From positions 1 to 64,000 of the forward strand of contig CAZROW010000001.1 in the NCBI GenBank assembly GCA_964601805.1: DNA of 64,000 nucleotides, read 5' to 3'. Made by a program: the position numbers and the translations under genes. Shown here in pieces: positions 62,011 to 64,000 of this stretch. Within the stretch, counting starts at the first letter, position 1, and each line of letters starts with the position of its first letter. The stretch comes from Eutrophocola sp964601805 (GTDB lineage: Bacteria; Pseudomonadota; Gammaproteobacteria; Pseudomonadales; Pseudohongiellaceae). Below the pieces are notes generated by a model that saw only the letters and a program-made list of their open reading frames with translations, did not search any database and was not told the origin of the DNA.

Positions 62011-62970
62011 TCAGGCCGAAGGCACCAGTTCCAGGATGCGGGTGAGCACACTGTCAGCATCCACCCCGGCCGCTTCAGCCTCAAAACTCAGCAGTACGCG
62101 GTGCCTGAGCACATCGTGGAATACTTCATGAACATCTTCGGGTGAGACAAATTCCTTGCCTTTGAGCCATGCATGGGCACGGGAGCACAGGTCCAGGGAG
62201 ATGGTGCCACGCGGACTGGCGCCGAAATCAACCCATTTTTCCAGGTCCTCACTGTAGGGGCCCGGGTTACGGGTGGCCATCACCAGCTGCAGGATGTATT
62301 CCTCCACCGGTTCGGCCATATGCAGATTGAGCACCTCCTGGCGGGCTTCAAACAGGGCGGCCTGTGCCACGATCGAGGGTGGTGGAGTATCCACATTACG
62401 AGCCTCATCGCGCACCAGGTGCAGGATTTTTCTTTCGGAATCGGTATCGGGGTAATCCACGGTGACGTGCATCAGGAAGCGGTCGAGCTGGGCTTCCGGC
62501 AGGGGGTAGGTACCTTCCTGTTCAATAGGGTTCTGGGTGGCCATTACCAGGAACAGCTTGGGCAGCTCAAAGGTTTCGCGACCGACACTGACCTGGTGTT
62601 CAGCCATGGCTTCCAGCAGGGCCGACTGGACCTTGGCCGGCGCACGGTTGATTTCGTCAGCCAGGACCAGGTTATGGAAGATGGGACCTTGCTGAAAACG
62701 GAAACTGCCGTCTTCAGGCCGGTAAATCTCGGTACCGGTGATGTCACTGGGCAGCAGGTCGGGAGTGAACTGGATACGGTGAAAGTCGCCTTCAATGGCC
62801 TCGGAGAGGTTCTTGATGGCCTTGGTCTTGGCCAGTCCCGGTGCGCCTTCTACCAGCAGATGGCCATCGGCAAGCAGGGCGATCAGCAATCGGTCAATCA
62901 GCTTTTCCTGCCCGATAATGTGCTGGGCCATCCATTGTTTGAGTGTGGAGATTACTTCGATTTGCGTCAT
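62011..62970 (-). CDS. MoxR family AAA+ ATPase (Bat operon)
   Basis: A 319-residue AAA+ ATPase with Walker A EGAPGLAKTKAI (K48), Walker B LVLADEINRAPAKVQ, sensor 1 FLVMATQNPIEQEGTYPLPE and the MoxR-specific RFLMHVTVDYP. It is the first gene of the minus-strand MoxR-DUF58-DUF4381-BatA-BatB-BatD operon, the classical MoxR-proper arrangement. It is clearly divergent from the MoxR at 47907. Confidence 0.94.
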   Translation of the reverse strand: MTQIEVISTLKQWMAQHIIGQEKLIDRLLIALLADGHLLVEGAPGLAKTKAIKNLSEAIEGDFHRIQFTPDLLPSDITGTEIYRPEDGSFRFQQGPIFHNLVLADEINRAPAKVQSALLEAMAEHQVSVGRETFELPKLFLVMATQNPIEQEGTYPLPEAQLDRFLMHVTVDYPDTDSERKILHLVRDEARNVDTPPPSIVAQAALFEARQEVLNLHMAEPVEEYILQLVMATRNPGPYSEDLEKWVDFGASPRGTISLDLCSRAHAWLKGKEFVSPEDVHEVFHDVLRHRVLLSFEAEAAGVDADSVLTRILELVPSA

Positions 62971-63116
62971 GTATAGTTACTCTTACTACCAGGCCTGCCG
63001 TACTGCTGCAAAGGCCCGAATATTGTGCCTGTGACACTCTTGCGGTGCCTGCAGGCGGGATTTCTGTTTATGGCCCGGTCCAGGCCCTGTAAACGTCAGA
63101 TACGTGAAAAGGACCG

Positions 63117-63146
63117 ATTCTATAGTGAATCCGGACGCATTGAAAA
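63117..63146 (-). promoter_or_regulatory. Possible promoter of the MoxR-Bat operon
   Basis: Minus-strand TTTTCA, an 18-nt spacer and TAGAAT (63122-63117) form a candidate that shares CGATTCTATAGT with the cysE promoter region. The leader to moxR would be about 140 nt. Nothing else was identified in the 320-bp gap 62971-63290; a 96-codon frame there is not convincing. Confidence 0.35.
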
Positions 63147-63290
63147 TGTTAGTTGTGATGCCTGTCAGGCCCATCCGGAGCACGCCGGTGTGCAGCCAGG
63201 TCAGCGAAAAAGGCCCGAAAAGCCATCCCGGCGAAGTCTTGCTACTATATACAATGTTTTTTGCCTGACATCTTGCCGCGACTGGTCCCT

Positions 63291-63548
63291 ATGCCCGACA
63301 CATCCCCCGTTTTGATCCTCTACTCAACGCCTGCCTGTCACCTGTGTGAAACGGCCCATGCACTCATGGCCCCGCACCTGGCGGCCCGGCAAATCGACCT
63401 GGAGGAGGTGGATATCAGTCATTCAGACGAGTTGATCGAGAAATACGGTATTCGTATACCCGTCATTCGATTCCGTGATAATGACCTTGAACTGGGCTGG
63501 CCCTTTACCGAGGAGCAGTTCCTCGGGTTTCTGGACGCCCCTAGATGA
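63291..63548 (+). CDS. Small glutaredoxin-like protein
   Basis: An 85-residue thioredoxin-fold protein: LILYSTPACHLCETAHALM with a C-x2-C pair and the cis-proline segment IRIPVIRF. It belongs to the glutaredoxin-related family (DUF836 type). I start it at ATG 63291, since the TTG 30 bp earlier has no ribosome site and would add residues before the first strand. Its 3' end overlaps the convergent peptidase gene by 8 bp. Confidence 0.85.
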   Translation: MPDTSPVLILYSTPACHLCETAHALMAPHLAARQIDLEEVDISHSDELIEKYGIRIPVIRFRDNDLELGWPFTEEQFLGFLDAPR

Positions 63549-64000
63549 TCTTGATGTGCCAGGGTTCGTAACGAACGCCATAGCGGTTGGTGTCGGTATA
63601 GCGGATATCCACGTATCCCAGGGTGATCAGGCGGCGAAACTCGTCAGTATTGGAAAAATCAGCCGTGAAATTTGCCTCGCCCAGGCCGATTTTGCCCACA
63701 TCGAAGTCTCCGACACCATGAAAGGAGTAACCGGGAGGCGCCAGCGAACGCGAGGCTTTTGACAGGTTGCCATTGGACTGGCGGGTCTTGGCCAGGAACA
63801 GGTGCATCTGCTTGACCACGTTGCGGATACCGGATGTCAGCAGCAGGTTATTGCCGACATCCCGGTGGATCAGGTTGTACTGGTTCAGGGACTCGCCCTT
63901 GAGCAGGTAATGGCCACTGCCCTCGATCTTCTCCAGGTCATTCTGCAGGATGCGATGGGTCAGCTCCGGAGTCACTTTTTCACCGAAGAAGCCGTAGTCA
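63541..64000 (-). CDS. M15-type peptidase (VanY/LAS family), 5' end outside the window
   Basis: The last 153 codons of a minus-strand gene that runs past the window end; codons GFFGEKVTPEL remain open to position 64000. Zinc-peptidase motifs are visible: PPGYSFHGVGDFDVG fits the S-x-H-x2-G-x2-D pattern, and GVRYEPWHIKI carries the third His ligand. This suggests a D-alanyl-D-alanine carboxypeptidase-like enzyme acting on peptidoglycan stems. Signal peptide and N-terminal domains cannot be seen. Confidence 0.75.
   Translation of the reverse strand, partial: DYGFFGEKVTPELTHRILQNDLEKIEGSGHYLLKGESLNQYNLIHRDVGNNLLLTSGIRNVVKQMHLFLAKTRQSNGNLSKASRSLAPPGYSFHGVGDFDVGKIGLGEANFTADFSNTDEFRRLITLGYVDIRYTDTNRYGVRYEPWHIKII

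Noticed and set aside
63025..63315. 96-codon plus-strand frame before the glutaredoxin-like gene
   Set aside because: Composition is basic and low in structure, there is no ribosome site, and it overlaps the promoter region of the divergent moxR.
1..64000. tRNA, rRNA, CRISPR arrays, insertion sequences and prophage genes
   Set aside because: Gaps between genes were read for tRNA T-arm patterns, spaced direct repeats and transposase-like frames; none was seen. The octamer arrays lack CRISPR spacing.

Overview
The window is a draft scaffold from a Gammaproteobacterium, probably a marine or aquatic member of the Pseudomonadales/Cellvibrionales radiation. This placement rests on gene order and protein types, not on any search. 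The supporting points are: an sdhB-sucAB-lpd-sucCD TCA operon; a monomeric isocitrate dehydrogenase; a DUF3450/double-ExbB TonB system; and the Pseudomonas-like run leuC-leuD-asd-fimV-truA-trpF-trpB-trpA-accD-folC-dedD-cvpA-purF. Three 100-N blocks (14674-14773, 38732-38831, 53720-53819) are scaffold joins. Two of them are flanked by an exact 55-bp duplicate, so they are very likely artefacts of joining overlapping contigs. The third lies in a genuine tandem repeat inside fimV. No rRNA, tRNA, CRISPR array, transposase or prophage gene was seen.

Layout. 1-8862: repeat-rich leader, then the TCA operon (succinate dehydrogenase Fe-S subunit, 2-oxoglutarate dehydrogenase E1/E2/E3, succinyl-CoA synthetase), closed by a terminator. 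8863-9291: noncoding, with a second strong terminator that may end a small RNA or act as an attenuator. 9292-14527: TonB energisation operon (DUF3450, TtpC-like ExbB, ExbB, ExbD, TonB, TPR protein). 14603-16747: htpG with a sigma-32-type promoter. 16836-25304: exported accessory proteins (degenerate periplasmic methyltransferase, beta-propeller lipoprotein, lectin-like protein, Tat-exported double-VOC protein) around icd and argS. 25412-36194: cysE with an overlapping esterase that seems to start at CTG, gpsA, a DUF4389 protein, sixA, a hydrolase, folE, prmB, aroC, leuCD and asd. leuB is absent from between leuD and asd.

36273-47868: polar hub protein FimV, pseudouridine synthase, the last steps of tryptophan synthesis, acetyl-CoA carboxylase beta, FolC, a SPOR protein, CvpA and PurF, with many non-ATG starts. 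47907-52039: first MoxR-DUF58-transglutaminase module. 52040-53587: a possible PAP2 phosphatase remnant and four small genes. 53605-54352: small heat shock protein with a sigma-32-type promoter and a structured leader. 54428-62970 (minus): second MoxR module (MoxR, DUF58, DUF4381, BatA, BatB-TPR, BatD), with gdhA directly downstream. 63291-64000: a small glutaredoxin-like protein and the 3' end of an M15 peptidase gene that leaves the window.

Most content is housekeeping. The least explained signals are: paired inverted arrays of a GATAAAA-type octamer at two loci; the small-RNA or attenuator candidate before the TonB operon; the CTG-started esterase; the hsp20 leader, which can pair with its own start region; and the duplicated VOC protein with matching cysteine tails.
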